From Streptomyces sp. NBC_00289 (GTDB lineage Bacteria > Actinomycetota > Actinomycetes > Streptomycetales > Streptomycetaceae): DNA of 64,000 nt. Position 1 is the stretch's first letter. Every line of letters begins with the position of its first letter. Both the position numbers and the translations under genes were made by a program. The stretch spans positions 1-64,000 of the forward strand of contig NZ_CP108048.1 in NCBI RefSeq assembly GCF_041435115.1, in the 5' to 3' direction. The notes under the pieces are model-generated. The model searched no databases and was not told where the DNA came from. It saw nothing but the letters and a program-made list of their open reading frames with translations. Of this stretch, positions 36,127 through 44,670 are shown in pieces.

Positions 36127-38859
36127 TCATACTGCCCCTCCTGCTGTGAGTGTTCGGGTTGTGGGAGCGGATTTCATGGTCTGGGCGGCGAGTTGGCGGC
36201 AGACGGCCTCGTTGTCGCTGGTCCAGGGGATGCTCAGGCGGCCGTCGGCGGCGCGGTGGGCGTCCAGGCTGTCGCGGGCGATCCAGTAGTAGACCGCGCC
36301 GGCACGGACGCCGAGTCGTGCGGCGACCTGCTGGACGTTCAGTTCGCCGCGCGCGGTGGCGGTGTCGGGCAGTGGGTGGCTGCCGGGGCCGGTGGGACCG
36401 GGGTGTTTGGGCCGGTCCAGATCAGCCCGGAGTGTGACCTCGACCTGGTCGTTCCAGGGGATGGCGATGCGGCCGGAGGGGGTGCGGTGGGCGGGCAGGC
36501 GCCCGACACGCACCTGGTAGCGCACGGCCGCGTCGAGGACCCCGAGGCGGGCTGCTGCTTCGGGAATGCTGATCTCGTCTGCGCGGGCGGCCTCGGCGGG
36601 CAGCGGGCGGCGCCCGGTGGGAATGAACTGCTCGGGGTGGGTGATCCAGTCCCGGCAGGCGGCTTCGACCTGGTCATTCCACGGAATGCACCAGCGGCCC
36701 CCGACGTCCTTGCGGGCCCTCAGCCGTCCGCAGCGGATCCAGTAGTAGAGGGCGTGCTCGACCACACCGAGGAGGGCGGCACCGTGCTGGACGCTGACCT
36801 CGCCGGGCAAGGTCAGCGGCGGTGTCGTGGGGCGGGGAGGGAGGTGGCCGGAGGTGTCGATCTGGCGGCGGCAGGCGGCTTCGACCTGGTCGTTCCAGGG
36901 AATGCACCAGCGTCCGCCGTCATCCTTGCGGGCATGAAGGCGCCCATGGGTGAGCCAGTAATAGACGGCGTCCGCGGTGATGCCCAGGATCTGGGCTGCC
37001 TGGTTGACGCAGATCTCCCCGTCCCGGAACGGGACCTGTGCTGGGATCTTGTAGGTGTAGCCGACCCACTTGACGGCCGCCACGTCGTAGGGGCGCCCGG
37101 TCCCGGTGGTCAGCTGGGCGTCGGCGAGTGCGGCGACGACCTGTTCGTCGGTATGGCTCGGACGCAGGGCCGCGATCAACTCCCGCGACGCCGCTGGGGT
37201 CCGCCGGATATCGGCCGAGAGCCGGGGGCGGGTCAGGGCGAGTTCGTCGGTGGCGCCGGCGTGCCAGCGCACCCCGACCCGGGCGCGGGCCCGGTCGGAC
37301 TCGGGCAGCAGGGTCACATCCGAGATCAGCGTCCGCAGCAGGCGTTTGCGGTCGCGGTCGCTGGTCTCGGAGGCGTGCCACAATCCGGGCAGGTCGGCGG
37401 CCAGGGCCTGCAGTGCGGAGCGGTCCGGCAGGGCCGGCTTGGCCTCGCGGGCGGTGTTCAGGGCGGCCTGGGCCTGGTCGAGTGCGGCAAGTCTGGCCTC
37501 CCAGCGGGCCTCCAGGGTGCGGGCGACCATGCGGTTCTCCGGATCGACGGCGGTGAACGTCCGCTCGGCGCGATCCGCGTCGTACTGGGCTCGCTCCATC
37601 GCCAGTTCGGCGGCGCGGTGCGAGCGGGTGTGACGGCCGGCGACCTCGTCGGCGGCGGCCAGGGCCAGCTCGATCTGCCCGGGGCCGAGGGTGGCCAGGA
37701 GCTTGGCGACCACGGCGTCGTCCACGATGTCGGCGCGGATCGAGCGGCAGGTCGCAGTGGCCTCGTGGTCGGCCCGCGACAGCGAGCACCCGTAGACGGC
37801 CTGGCCGTCGTGGTGATAGCGGGTGGTCATCGGGCGCCCGCACGATCCGCAGAACATGATCCCCTGGCACAGGGCCAGGCCCTCCCGCGCCGGCCTGGCT
37901 CCGTCGTGGGTGCAGTTCGCCTTCAGCTTCGCCTCGGCCGCCACGAAGTCCGCCCAGGTCCAGTAGCCCTCGTGGTGATCGTGCAGGACCACCGGCCACT
38001 TCTCCCGGGGCACCCGCGTCAGACTGGTACGCACGCTGCCGTCCGGTAGGACCCGGCGCCGGGTGATGTTACGGCCGTAGACGTAGGTGCCCGCGTAACA
38101 GGGGTTACTCAAAACCCCCAGTGCCCTGGCGTGGGTGAGTTTGCCCCACCGCAACTGACCTGCCCACGCTCCTCCGTAGGCGCGCAGCGGGAAGCGTCGG
38201 CCGGCGAACGCCGCGACGACCTGGTAGGCCGAGCCGCCGGCCGCGAACGCGGCGAAGACGTCACGGATCGCGGCCTGCACCTCCATATCCGGGTCGATCA
38301 CGCATTCGCCCTCGTCGTCGTAGACGTAGCCCACCGGCAGCGGGAAGCGCAGGTCGCCGCGCTCGGCAGCGGCCCGCTTCGCTCCTTGCAGCCGACTCGA
38401 CAGGATGTGCAGCTCGGCTTCGCTCTTGCTGCCTTTCAAGCCGAGCAGCAGCCGGTCGTTGAAGTTGGTCAGGTCGTAGACCCCGTCGTCGTCGATCAGC
38501 AGCACGTCCGTCAGCCGCGCGAGTTCCAGCAGCCGGGCGAAGTCGGCGGAAGAGCGCGCGAGCCTGGAGACCTCCAGGCCGAAGACCGCCCCGACCTCGC
38601 CCAGGCAGACCTTGGCGACCAGGTCGCAAAAGCCCTCGCGGACCTGCCCGAACTTGCCCGACAGTCCCAGGTCCGCGTCGATGACCAGGACGTCCTCGCG
38701 GTCCCAGCCCAGCCGGACCGCCTCGTCGCCCAGCGCGTACTGCCGCAGCGTGGACTCGGTGTTGTCCCTCACCTGGATCAACGTGCTCTGCCGCAGATAG
38801 ACCGCCGCCGTCCGCGAGCGGTGGGACGCGGTGATTTTCGAGGTCCCGTTGACGATCAC
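36127..38859 (-). CDS. Large serine recombinase with four C-terminal HTH modules
   Basis: 910 residues. Resolvase domain with the nucleophile Ser in AAVYLRQST (about 18-26) and [20 protein letters not shown]; Recombinase domain ([16 protein letters not shown]) and zinc ribbon ([12 protein letters not shown]...GCSL) in the middle; a coiled stretch ([19 protein letters not shown]). From about residue 625 come four repeats of roughly 60 residues, each with (Q/P).AA..LG....AVYYWI..GRL.A....[11 protein letters not shown]. Relatives usually have fewer of these. The product likely excises and inserts this element. GTG 38859 is used as start. Confidence 0.88.
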   Translation of the reverse strand: MIVNGTSKITASHRSRTAAVYLRQSTLIQVRDNTESTLRQYALGDEAVRLGWDREDVLVIDADLGLSGKFGQVREGFCDLVAKVCLGEVGAVFGLEVSRLARSSADFARLLELARLTDVLLIDDDGVYDLTNFNDRLLLGLKGSKSEAELHILSSRLQGAKRAAAERGDLRFPLPVGYVYDDEGECVIDPDMEVQAAIRDVFAAFAAGGSAYQVVAAFAGRRFPLRAYGGAWAGQLRWGKLTHARALGVLSNPCYAGTYVYGRNITRRRVLPDGSVRTSLTRVPREKWPVVLHDHHEGYWTWADFVAAEAKLKANCTHDGARPAREGLALCQGIMFCGSCGRPMTTRYHHDGQAVYGCSLSRADHEATATCRSIRADIVDDAVVAKLLATLGPGQIELALAAADEVAGRHTRSHRAAELAMERAQYDADRAERTFTAVDPENRMVARTLEARWEARLAALDQAQAALNTAREAKPALPDRSALQALAADLPGLWHASETSDRDRKRLLRTLISDVTLLPESDRARARVGVRWHAGATDELALTRPRLSADIRRTPAASRELIAALRPSHTDEQVVAALADAQLTTGTGRPYDVAAVKWVGYTYKIPAQVPFRDGEICVNQAAQILGITADAVYYWLTHGRLHARKDDGGRWCIPWNDQVEAACRRQIDTSGHLPPRPTTPPLTLPGEVSVQHGAALLGVVEHALYYWIRCGRLRARKDVGGRWCIPWNDQVEAACRDWITHPEQFIPTGRRPLPAEAARADEISIPEAAARLGVLDAAVRYQVRVGRLPAHRTPSGRIAIPWNDQVEVTLRADLDRPKHPGPTGPGSHPLPDTATARGELNVQQVAARLGVRAGAVYYWIARDSLDAHRAADGRLSIPWTSDNEAVCRQLAAQTMKSAPTTRTLTAGGAV

Positions 38860-38992
38860 GGCCGCCTCCCAGTACGGACTCGACCATGTTGGCCAGCACC
38901 ATCACCATCTCCACGCGGCACTGCGGTGATGACGGCACGGCCCCTCGCTTCCGCCCGCCCCGGGGCTGGTGCGCGACACAACAGTCGTGGCA

Positions 38993-39256
38993 TCAGGATC
39001 CGCCCCCGTCCGTGCCGGCACCACGGCTCACCAGGGCATCCACCAGCGCACGAAGAGCACTCAGCCCCTCGACCGCGAGCCGGTCCCCGCCCGGCTCCCC
39101 GCCGCGATCCGTCCACTCCTGCGGCAGCGTCACACTCCGGCCCACGCCGTACGCGCAAACGAAGACCAGCGCACCACCCCGGCGCTTGACGAACAGAATG
39201 TCCAGCTGCCGGCCCGCCAGCGCATGGAACGGGTGGGTCACCGTCAAGGAACCCAA
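38993..39256 (-). CDS. DUF5372-like small protein of the recombinase element
   Basis: 87 residues: LTVTHPFHALAGRQLDILFV, RRGGALVFVCAYGVGRSVTL and PQEWTDRGGE. Small proteins with VTHPFHPLAGR at the start are found directly upstream of this kind of Streptomyces recombinase. It reads toward the recombinase in the same direction. Role unknown; a directionality factor is a guess. Confidence 0.6.
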   Translation of the reverse strand: MGSLTVTHPFHALAGRQLDILFVKRRGGALVFVCAYGVGRSVTLPQEWTDRGGEPGGDRLAVEGLSALRALVDALVSRGAGTDGGGS

Positions 39257-39291
39257 AGACTGCCTGGACGACGCGGCACTATGCCATGTCC

Positions 39292-39659
39292 GTCGGAATC
39301 CCCAGCCTCCTGAGCTTTCCCCCGCTGCCCGGCTTGGGGATCATGCGCGCCCGCCCCGGCAGAGGGGTGAACGTGCGGGCCTTCAACTGCTCCCGCGTGT
39401 TCTTCAGGAAGGCCACGATGTCGGCGTCGGCGGCGATGAAGGCCGGGATGACCCGGTCCACGCCGGCGGTGCGCGCGCCCTTGTTGCCCCTCACCCTCTC
39501 CCACGCGACGGTGAGGAAATCGGGGTGATGGACAAGGTTGTAGAGATCATCGAACCTGCGGTCGGGATCACCGACCGCCCATTGGTGCAGCTTGGTCTGT
39601 ATCCGTCGTACCCGCAGCCAGGCCCCATCGGGGTCGGGCCACAGATCACCGGTATTCAC
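39292..39659 (-). pseudogene. ltrA: Group II intron reverse transcriptase, N-terminal piece
   Basis: Starts MNTGDLWPDPDGAWLRVRRI and contains VRGNKGARTAGVDRVIPAFI, NTREQLKARTFTPLPGRARM and KPGSGGKLRRLGIPT, RT domain 0. After GIPT the frame enters the recombinase element and ends DMA-stop at 39279. The rest of the RT is at 35990-36113 and 32398-33263. Confidence 0.88.
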
Positions 39660-39819
39660 CAGCGTCTCCGTCCATTACAGTTCCTCAACTACCTGAATCC
39701 GCTGGGCTGCTTCGCCATGTGGACGGCTTTCCCGCCCCCGGACTACTACCAGCCCTCCGCCCCACCCCGGGCCGTCGGCGGACGCCTTCCCGCCCCATCG
39801 CACCTGGAGAGAGCGCTGA

Positions 39820-41331
39820 GGGAGTGTCATGAATCAGGTGTGGATCTCCCCGAAGGAGTGAGCCTGATGAGTACGACGACTGGTCACCTGATCGAGACCG
39901 TGGAGGGCGTGTCGCTTGCCGAGGTCGGCGGTGGCGTCGAGGGTGCCGACGTGAAGTCGATGCCGGTGTCGCAGAATGGTCTGTCCAGTGAGCTGCTGGA
40001 GGAGCTGGCCGCGCTCGCGGCCGAGAAGGTCCGCGGAGAGGGACTGCGGCTGATGGGCGAGGGCGGCCTGCTGCCCGAGCTCGCTCAGCACCTGATGCAG
40101 TCCGCGCTGGAAGCAGAGATGGACCAGCACCTGGCCGACGGGGTCGGCCGCGTCGGCGGGCGCGGGTCGCGCTCGGGCGGCAACACCCGCAACGGCTACC
40201 GGAGCAAGAAGGTGATGACGGAGGTCGGCGCCGTCACGGTGCAGATCCCGCGAGACCGTCTGGGCACCTTCCAGCCCCGGCTGCTGCCCAAGTACGCCCG
40301 CCGCACTGGTGCGTTGGACGACCTGGTGATCTCGCTGACCGCAAAGGGCCTGACCTCCGGCGAGATCGTCTCCCATCTCGCCCAGACGTACGGGATGACG
40401 ACAACGAAGGAGACCATCTCCACGATCACCGACAAGGCCCTGGAATCGATGGCGGAATGGCGCACCCGCCCGCTCGACGCGGTCTACCCGGTCGTCTTCA
40501 TCGATGCCGTGCACGTCAAGATCCGAGACGGTCATGTCGCCAACCGGCCCATCTACGTGGCCATCGCGGTCACCGCCGACGGCTACCGCGAGATCCTCGG
40601 CCTGTGGGCCGGCGACGGCGGCGAGGGCGCCAAGTACTGGCAGACGGTGCTCACCGAGATCAAGAACAGAGGCGTCCGTGATGTGCTGATGCTGGTCTGC
40701 GACGGGCTCAGCGCCCTGCCCGACGCGGTGAACGCCGTCTGGCCCCGGACTGTGGTGCAGACTTGCGTGGTTCATCTCCTGCGCGCGAGTCTGCGGTATG
40801 CCTCACGCCGCGACTGGGCCGACGTCGCACGCGACCTCAAGCCCGTCTACACCGCTGTCAACGAGGACGAGGCCCGGGCACGGCTGACCGACTTCGACGA
40901 CAAGTGGGGCAAGCGCTATCCGTCGATCGCCGGGACCTGGGAGCGGGCCTGGAGCGAATTCGTGCCCTTCCTCGGTCTGCCCGACGCGATCCGGCAGGTC
41001 GTCTACACCACGAACGCGATCGAGTCCCTCAACGCCCGCTACCGGCGCGCGGCCCAGGCCTGCGGACACTTCCCCAACGAGACCGCCGCCTTGAAACGCC
41101 TCTACCTCGCCACCCTCGCACTCGACCCCACCGGCCGCGGCCGCCAGCGCTGGAACAACCGCTGGAAAAGCGCTTTGAACGAGTTCGACGTTCTCTTCGA
41201 CGGCCGCCTTACCGCCGGACGAGTGTAGGCCGACCAGCCCACCGAAAAACCTGTAGGCCAAACAGACGAACCACACCTGAATCCTGATAGACCCCCTTGA
41301 TCAGCAGATCCGCCGTTGATTAGACACTCCC
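39820..41331 (+). mobile_element. IS256-family element, copy B (1512 bp)
   Basis: Flanked by the 8-bp duplication AGCGCTGA (39812-39819 and 41332-41339). Left end GGGAGTGTCATGAATCA, right end (read inward) GGGAGTGTCTAATCA, both followed within a few bases by GGATCT. Bases 39820-41294 correspond to copy A; the last 37 bp (41295-41331) are absent from copy A. Confidence 0.9.
39867..41228 (+). CDS. IS256-family transposase (copy B)
   Basis: 453 residues, appearing identical to the product of 8933-10294, with the same DDE blocks (FIDAVHVKIRDG, LVCDGLSALPDAV, TTNAIESLNARYRRA). ATG 39867 follows GAAGGAG. The frame is open from 38886 upstream, which is a shadow across the recombinase element and intron DNA. 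Confidence 0.92.
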   Translation: MSTTTGHLIETVEGVSLAEVGGGVEGADVKSMPVSQNGLSSELLEELAALAAEKVRGEGLRLMGEGGLLPELAQHLMQSALEAEMDQHLADGVGRVGGRGSRSGGNTRNGYRSKKVMTEVGAVTVQIPRDRLGTFQPRLLPKYARRTGALDDLVISLTAKGLTSGEIVSHLAQTYGMTTTKETISTITDKALESMAEWRTRPLDAVYPVVFIDAVHVKIRDGHVANRPIYVAIAVTADGYREILGLWAGDGGEGAKYWQTVLTEIKNRGVRDVLMLVCDGLSALPDAVNAVWPRTVVQTCVVHLLRASLRYASRRDWADVARDLKPVYTAVNEDEARARLTDFDDKWGKRYPSIAGTWERAWSEFVPFLGLPDAIRQVVYTTNAIESLNARYRRAAQACGHFPNETAALKRLYLATLALDPTGRGRQRWNNRWKSALNEFDVLFDGRLTAGRV

Positions 41332-41368
41332 AGCGCTGAGACGAAAGCTCCGAGGTGGTTCCCACGTT

Positions 41369-42246
41369 GGCGTTGTCAAGTTGTCCGTGGTCTGGGTGGT
41401 TGAGGGTGTGTCAGGGTGGGGTGGGGCCGGTGATGATGCCGTGTTCAGACGGTGGTGGGCATGCTGGCGGTGCCGGTGATCTGGTTCCAGAGGGTGAAGC
41501 GGTGCTGCATCTCGGCGCGGTAGCTGGGTGCGGTCATCCGGTGGCGGCGAGGCCGGAAGTGGGGCCGAGATCTGGCTGAACACGGACAGGAACTGTTGAG
41601 TTCTGCCGGCGGAGCGGAAGCCCTTCATCGCGCGTTCGCGTTGCCTCGTTGGCTGATGGCTGTTCTCGGCCCGGTTGTTCAGGCCCTTGTGGGACCGGTG
41701 CTCAACCGAGCGCATCAGCGTCCGGCGGGCAGTACCGTAGCTCTTCAGCTTGTCGGTCACCAGAACCCGGGGCACCCGCTGTTGCTTCTTCATCAGCTTG
41801 GCCATGAAGCGCCTGGCGGCCTTCGCGTTCCGCCTCGACTGCAGCAGGATGTCGAGCACGTTGCCGTCCTGGTCGACGGCTCGCCACAGGTAGTACCGGA
41901 CCCCTTTGATCTTCACGAATACCTCGTCCAAATGCCATTTGTCGCCGGCCTTCGGCTGGCGACGGCGTAGGGCGGCCGCGTACTGGGGCCCGAACCGGTC
42001 ACACCACTGCCGGATGGCCTCGTGGGAGACGATGATCCCGCGCGCCAGCAGCAACTCCTCGACCTCGCGGTAGCTGAGCGGGAAGCGGTGGTACAGCCAC
42101 ACCGCCTGGGAGATGACCTCCGCCGGGAACCGGAAACCCTTGTACGACACCGTCGCTTCGGACTCCACGGCCGCCCCCTCCCCGGACGATCAACAAACCC
42201 GACGATCATCCCAGACCCGAGGCCCCTCACTCAACTTGACAGCGCC
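41369..42246 (-). mobile_element. IS6-family element, copy B (878 bp)
   Basis: Inverted copy of 22698-23575, same ends GGCGTTGTCAAG and CTTGACAGCGCC. No target duplication. It truncates the group II intron on one side and an IS110 transposase on the other, as expected after deletion formation next to an IS6 element. Confidence 0.85.
41445..42168 (-). pseudogene. IS6-family transposase with 3' frameshift (copy B)
   Basis: Same DDE core and same extra base after FLSVFSQIS as copy A. In the 0 frame it would run to 41320, outside the IS. The correct tail ends at 41445. Confidence 0.8.
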
Positions 42247-42570
42247 TACCGGGACGCCGGCCGCTTGGCCTCGCACGCGGGCCTGGCCCCGGTACCCCGC
42301 GACTCCGGCCGCCGCACCGGCAACAACCACCGGCCCAAACGCTACCACCGCCGCCTGCGCTGGCTGTTCTACATGTCCGCGCAGTCCGCGCAGTCCGCGA
42401 TGATGCGACCAGGACCGTCCCGGGACTACTACCTCAAGAAGCGAGCCGAAGGGCTGCTCCATACCCAGGCGCTACTCGCGCTGGCCCGCCGCCGGGTCGA
42501 TGTGCTCTGGGCGATGCTGCGCGACAAGAGGCTGTTCACCTCTACCCCGCCGGTCCCGCAGACGCCTTGA
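42247..42570 (+). pseudogene. IS110-family transposase, C-terminal fragment
   Basis: Reads YRDAGRLASHAGLAPVPRDS, KRYHRRLRWLFYMSAQSAQS and LLALARRRVDVLWAMLRDKR, the Tnp_20 part with its normal end. The front is removed by IS6 copy B. It belongs to another subgroup than the gene at 10491. Confidence 0.8.
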
Positions 42571-42632
42571 CACGCTCATTGAGATTCCACTCCCCCACCG
42601 AACGGCCCGGCCTGGTCTGCGTCGGCGCCCGA

Positions 42633-42648
42633 TATTAACGGCGTTAAC
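42633..42648. promoter_or_regulatory. parS-like inverted repeat, site 1
   Basis: TATTAACGGCGTTAAC, an inverted repeat TTAAC-N3-GTTAA. The next site is 58 bp away. It lies downstream of parB and in AT-rich contrast to the surroundings. Confidence 0.6.
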
Positions 42649-43397
42649 AGTGGAGCGGGCTGTGTCTCGCGCGCGGCCGGGACTCCGAGGTATTAACGGC
42701 GTTAACGGGTGGCCCGACGACCTGGCCAGACACTTTGCACTGCGCGTGCTTGTCCGCGGCCTGACCCGACACCCGATTCGGTGTCGGCGTAGAGCTCCAG
42801 CCGCCCTCGGTGCGCTCAGCGCGGCGAACCCGCCGCAGGGCCCGGCCGATCGTGCCGTCGTCGGCCACAAGCCCGGCGCTGACACGGCAGTTCTCCACCT
42901 GGGCCAGGTCGACCGAGGCTTTGAGGCGGCCCAGCCGTGTGAAGGCGGGATCGTCTGCCAGTTGTTGGTGGCCAGACTGAGCCGCGCACGTAGCCGGGTA
43001 GGGGAGGAGTCCGGGATGGCGAGGCATTCGGCTCGGGCGGCGTCGAGTGTGGAGCGGCGGATGTTCTTCGGGTCCGTCACGGCGATGTCTTCCAGCGTGT
43101 GGCCCCAGAAGAGATGGACGAGGTCGGGGGTGACGAATCCGGTGCCGCTGTCGGATGTCGGGCTGCCGCCGCCCGGCAGCAGCCGTGCGAGTACGTGGTC
43201 GGCCTGCGCTGCGTTTCCCTGCCGCCAGGCGTCCAGGGCATGGGTGAACTCGGCCAGCCCTCGGGATCGTTGGACCAGTTCGGAGACCATGCCGTGCGGC
43301 TGTACGCGGACTCCCATCCGGCGGCCACGGGGAGTGGCTCGCCGGTGTACCAGCCGGCGAGTTCCGGTGCGTCCGTCACCTGGTCGGGGCGCACGTA
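42644..43397 (-). pseudogene. Degenerate hypothetical gene downstream of parB
   Basis: Protein-like stretches occur in successive frames: RPDQVTDAPELAGWYTGEPL (about 43397-43300), then ELVQRSRGLAEFTHALDAWR and HLFWGHTLEDIAVTDPKNIR (43290-42980), then LADDPAFTRLGRLKASVDLA and AERTEGGWS (42975-42640). At least two frameshifts would be needed to read them as one gene. No family recognised. It may once have been part of the partition operon. Confidence 0.35.
42691..42706. promoter_or_regulatory. parS-like inverted repeat, site 2
   Basis: An exact second copy of TATTAACGGCGTTAAC, 58 bp from site 1. Confidence 0.6.
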
Positions 43398-43491
43398 GAC
43401 GGCCGGTCGGACCAGCGTTTGCCCGGCGTCGTCCGCAGGCGCTCCGCACTACTGAGAACTCGTTGTGCTCGTTGTGCTGCAAGTCCAAGAC

Positions 43492-43540
43492 GCCCTGTCC
43501 CCACTGTCGCCGACTGATTCACTACGGCCGGTGACAGGGC
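43492..43540 (-). terminator. Possible terminator after parB
   Basis: GCCCTGTC (43492-43499) pairs with GACAGGGC (43533-43540), and the minus strand continues into a short A/T-poor run. It lies 30 bp past the parB stop. The loop is long, so this is tentative. Confidence 0.4.
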
Positions 43541-43569
43541 CTCTTTTGCGTGCCAGACCTGCTGCCACG

Positions 43570-44670
43570 TCAGGCTGGTTGCTCCTGCTGGGACAGCTCC
43601 TGCAGCAGTGCCCCGTAGGCGTCGGGGTGCTGCTGGCGTAGAACGTCCATCCAGAAGCGCGCACCTTGGACGAAGTTCTCGGTGGTCATCTTCACGTGCA
43701 GGTGCTGGACGATGTAGAAGGCGTCGTCGTACGGCAGCCGGCGCGGCTGGCCACCTTCACCCTGCGTCGACGTGTCCATTCCGGTGTCGGCGGCACCCAC
43801 CGGACCAGCGTCTTGGACAGAGGTATTAACGGCGTTAACGGTCTCCGTGGCGTCCGAGTCCGACCCGGCCGGACCGCCAGGGGTATCAACGGCGTTAACG
43901 GCAAGGGCGTCGCTGGCTTCGCCCGCAGGGTTGCGGCGCCGTTGACGCGGAGCCTTAACCGCACTAATGGCCATCTCTGCCTCAGCCTGCTGCTCCTCCT
44001 TCGGAAGCCGACCGATCCGACGGGCAGGCTCCACCTTCAACTCGCCCGCCTCGACCTTCTCCTGCAGCTCTGGCGTGAGCTCCAGGAGCGCCAGGCGCTG
44101 CGACACCCATGCCGGGGTCTTCCCCAGCCTCCTGGCTACCTCACCCTGCGATCCGTGGACCTGCGTCAGTTCCTGGATCGCTTTCGCCTGGTCTATGGGG
44201 GCCACATCCTCGCGGTGGATGTTGGCGATCAGCGCGGACTCCAGGAGGTCCGCCGCACTTGCTGCGAGATCGTCGTTGACGTCAATACGTAGCTCTTCCA
44301 GGCCGGCGAGATGGGCGGCAGCCAGACGCCGGTTGCCGTCGATGACGACGTATTCGGCCTCGCCCAGCGTGTCTTCCTGCCCGGGGTGCGCCGTCAGGAA
44401 GGCAGCTCGCCGGGCCACTGTCACCGGCTGGATCTGTCCCTTGGCCCGCAAGGAATCCGCGGTCTCTTCAATGTTGGTGAGCTCTTCGCGCGGGTTGTAC
44501 GGGTTGTGCGCGAGCAGTGCGAGCTCCACCTTGGCCGGCGGCCGCTTGCCCTCACCGTTGATGATCTGCTGCCGGGTACGGATGCGACGCGGGGCCGGCG
44601 TACCGGTGTCTCCTCCGTCATCATCCACGCTGAAGCCGCGGGTGACCCGCTGCGGCTTGGAACGCGTCAT
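43570..44670 (-). CDS. parB: ParB/RepB-type partition protein
   Basis: 366 residues. ParB N-terminal domain with NPYNPREELTNIEETADSLR and the NTPase box region (EYVVIDGNRRLAAAHLAGL); central HTH with GSQGEVARRLGKTPAWVSQR; the C-terminal part is plasmid-specific (YIVQHLHVKMTTENFVQGAR). It binds centromere sites and works with ParA in plasmid segregation. The linker at about 245-300 is encoded by DNA holding two of the TTAAC-N3-GTTAA repeats, giving VNAVN and VNAVD. Start ATG overlaps the parA stop by four bases. Confidence 0.88.
   Translation of the reverse strand: MTRSKPQRVTRGFSVDDDGGDTGTPAPRRIRTRQQIINGEGKRPPAKVELALLAHNPYNPREELTNIEETADSLRAKGQIQPVTVARRAAFLTAHPGQEDTLGEAEYVVIDGNRRLAAAHLAGLEELRIDVNDDLAASAADLLESALIANIHREDVAPIDQAKAIQELTQVHGSQGEVARRLGKTPAWVSQRLALLELTPELQEKVEAGELKVEPARRIGRLPKEEQQAEAEMAISAVKAPRQRRRNPAGEASDALAVNAVDTPGGPAGSDSDATETVNAVNTSVQDAGPVGAADTGMDTSTQGEGGQPRRLPYDDAFYIVQHLHVKMTTENFVQGARFWMDVLRQQHPDAYGALLQELSQQEQPA
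43824..43839. promoter_or_regulatory. parS-like inverted repeat, site 3 (inside parB)
   Basis: Third exact TATTAACGGCGTTAAC, lying within the parB coding sequence. The neighbouring copy is 60 bp on. Confidence 0.6.
43884..43899. promoter_or_regulatory. parS-like inverted repeat, site 4 (inside parB)
   Basis: TATCAACGGCGTTAAC, one mismatch from the others. A more degenerate relative (CCTTAACCGCACTAATGG) lies at about 43953-43970. Confidence 0.5.

Larger units (their letters stand above)
36112..39293 (-). mobile_element. Serine-recombinase element inserted in the RT gene (3.2 kb)
   Basis: The RT reads RRLGIPT on the left-hand piece and VADRVV on the right-hand piece, contiguous residues in group II maturases, and they are split at a shared AC/GT dinucleotide (36112-36113 and 39292-39293). 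A 2-bp overlap is what large serine recombinases use. Inside are the recombinase and a DUF5372-like small gene. No inverted repeats are seen, as expected for this type. Confidence 0.8.
32365..41368 (-). mobile_element. Broken group II intron carrying nested insertions
   Basis: RT pieces at 32398-33263, 35990-36113 and 39292-39659, all on the minus strand, join to one continuous group II intron maturase when the inserts are removed. The 3' side keeps only the 5' half of a domain V-like sequence (AGCCGTGTGCGG, about 32375-32388) and then breaks off. The 5' side runs past 39659 through IS256 copy B to the IS6 copy B boundary at 41368. The intron's exact ends are not present. Confidence 0.7.

Noticed and set aside
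36043..38049. A 668-codon plus-strand frame over the recombinase
   Set aside because: Antisense shadow; Gly/Val/Ala rich without domains.
38261..38938. Minus-strand frame starting just before the recombinase
   Set aside because: After about 30 codons it is only another frame of the recombinase gene. A short coupled leader peptide cannot be ruled out, but there is no support.
36112..39293. Treating the serine recombinase element as part of a prophage
   Set aside because: Only two small genes are present between the inferred att sites; no phage structural genes.
39834..40775. Minus-strand frame inside IS256 copy B
   Set aside because: Same shadow as in copy A.
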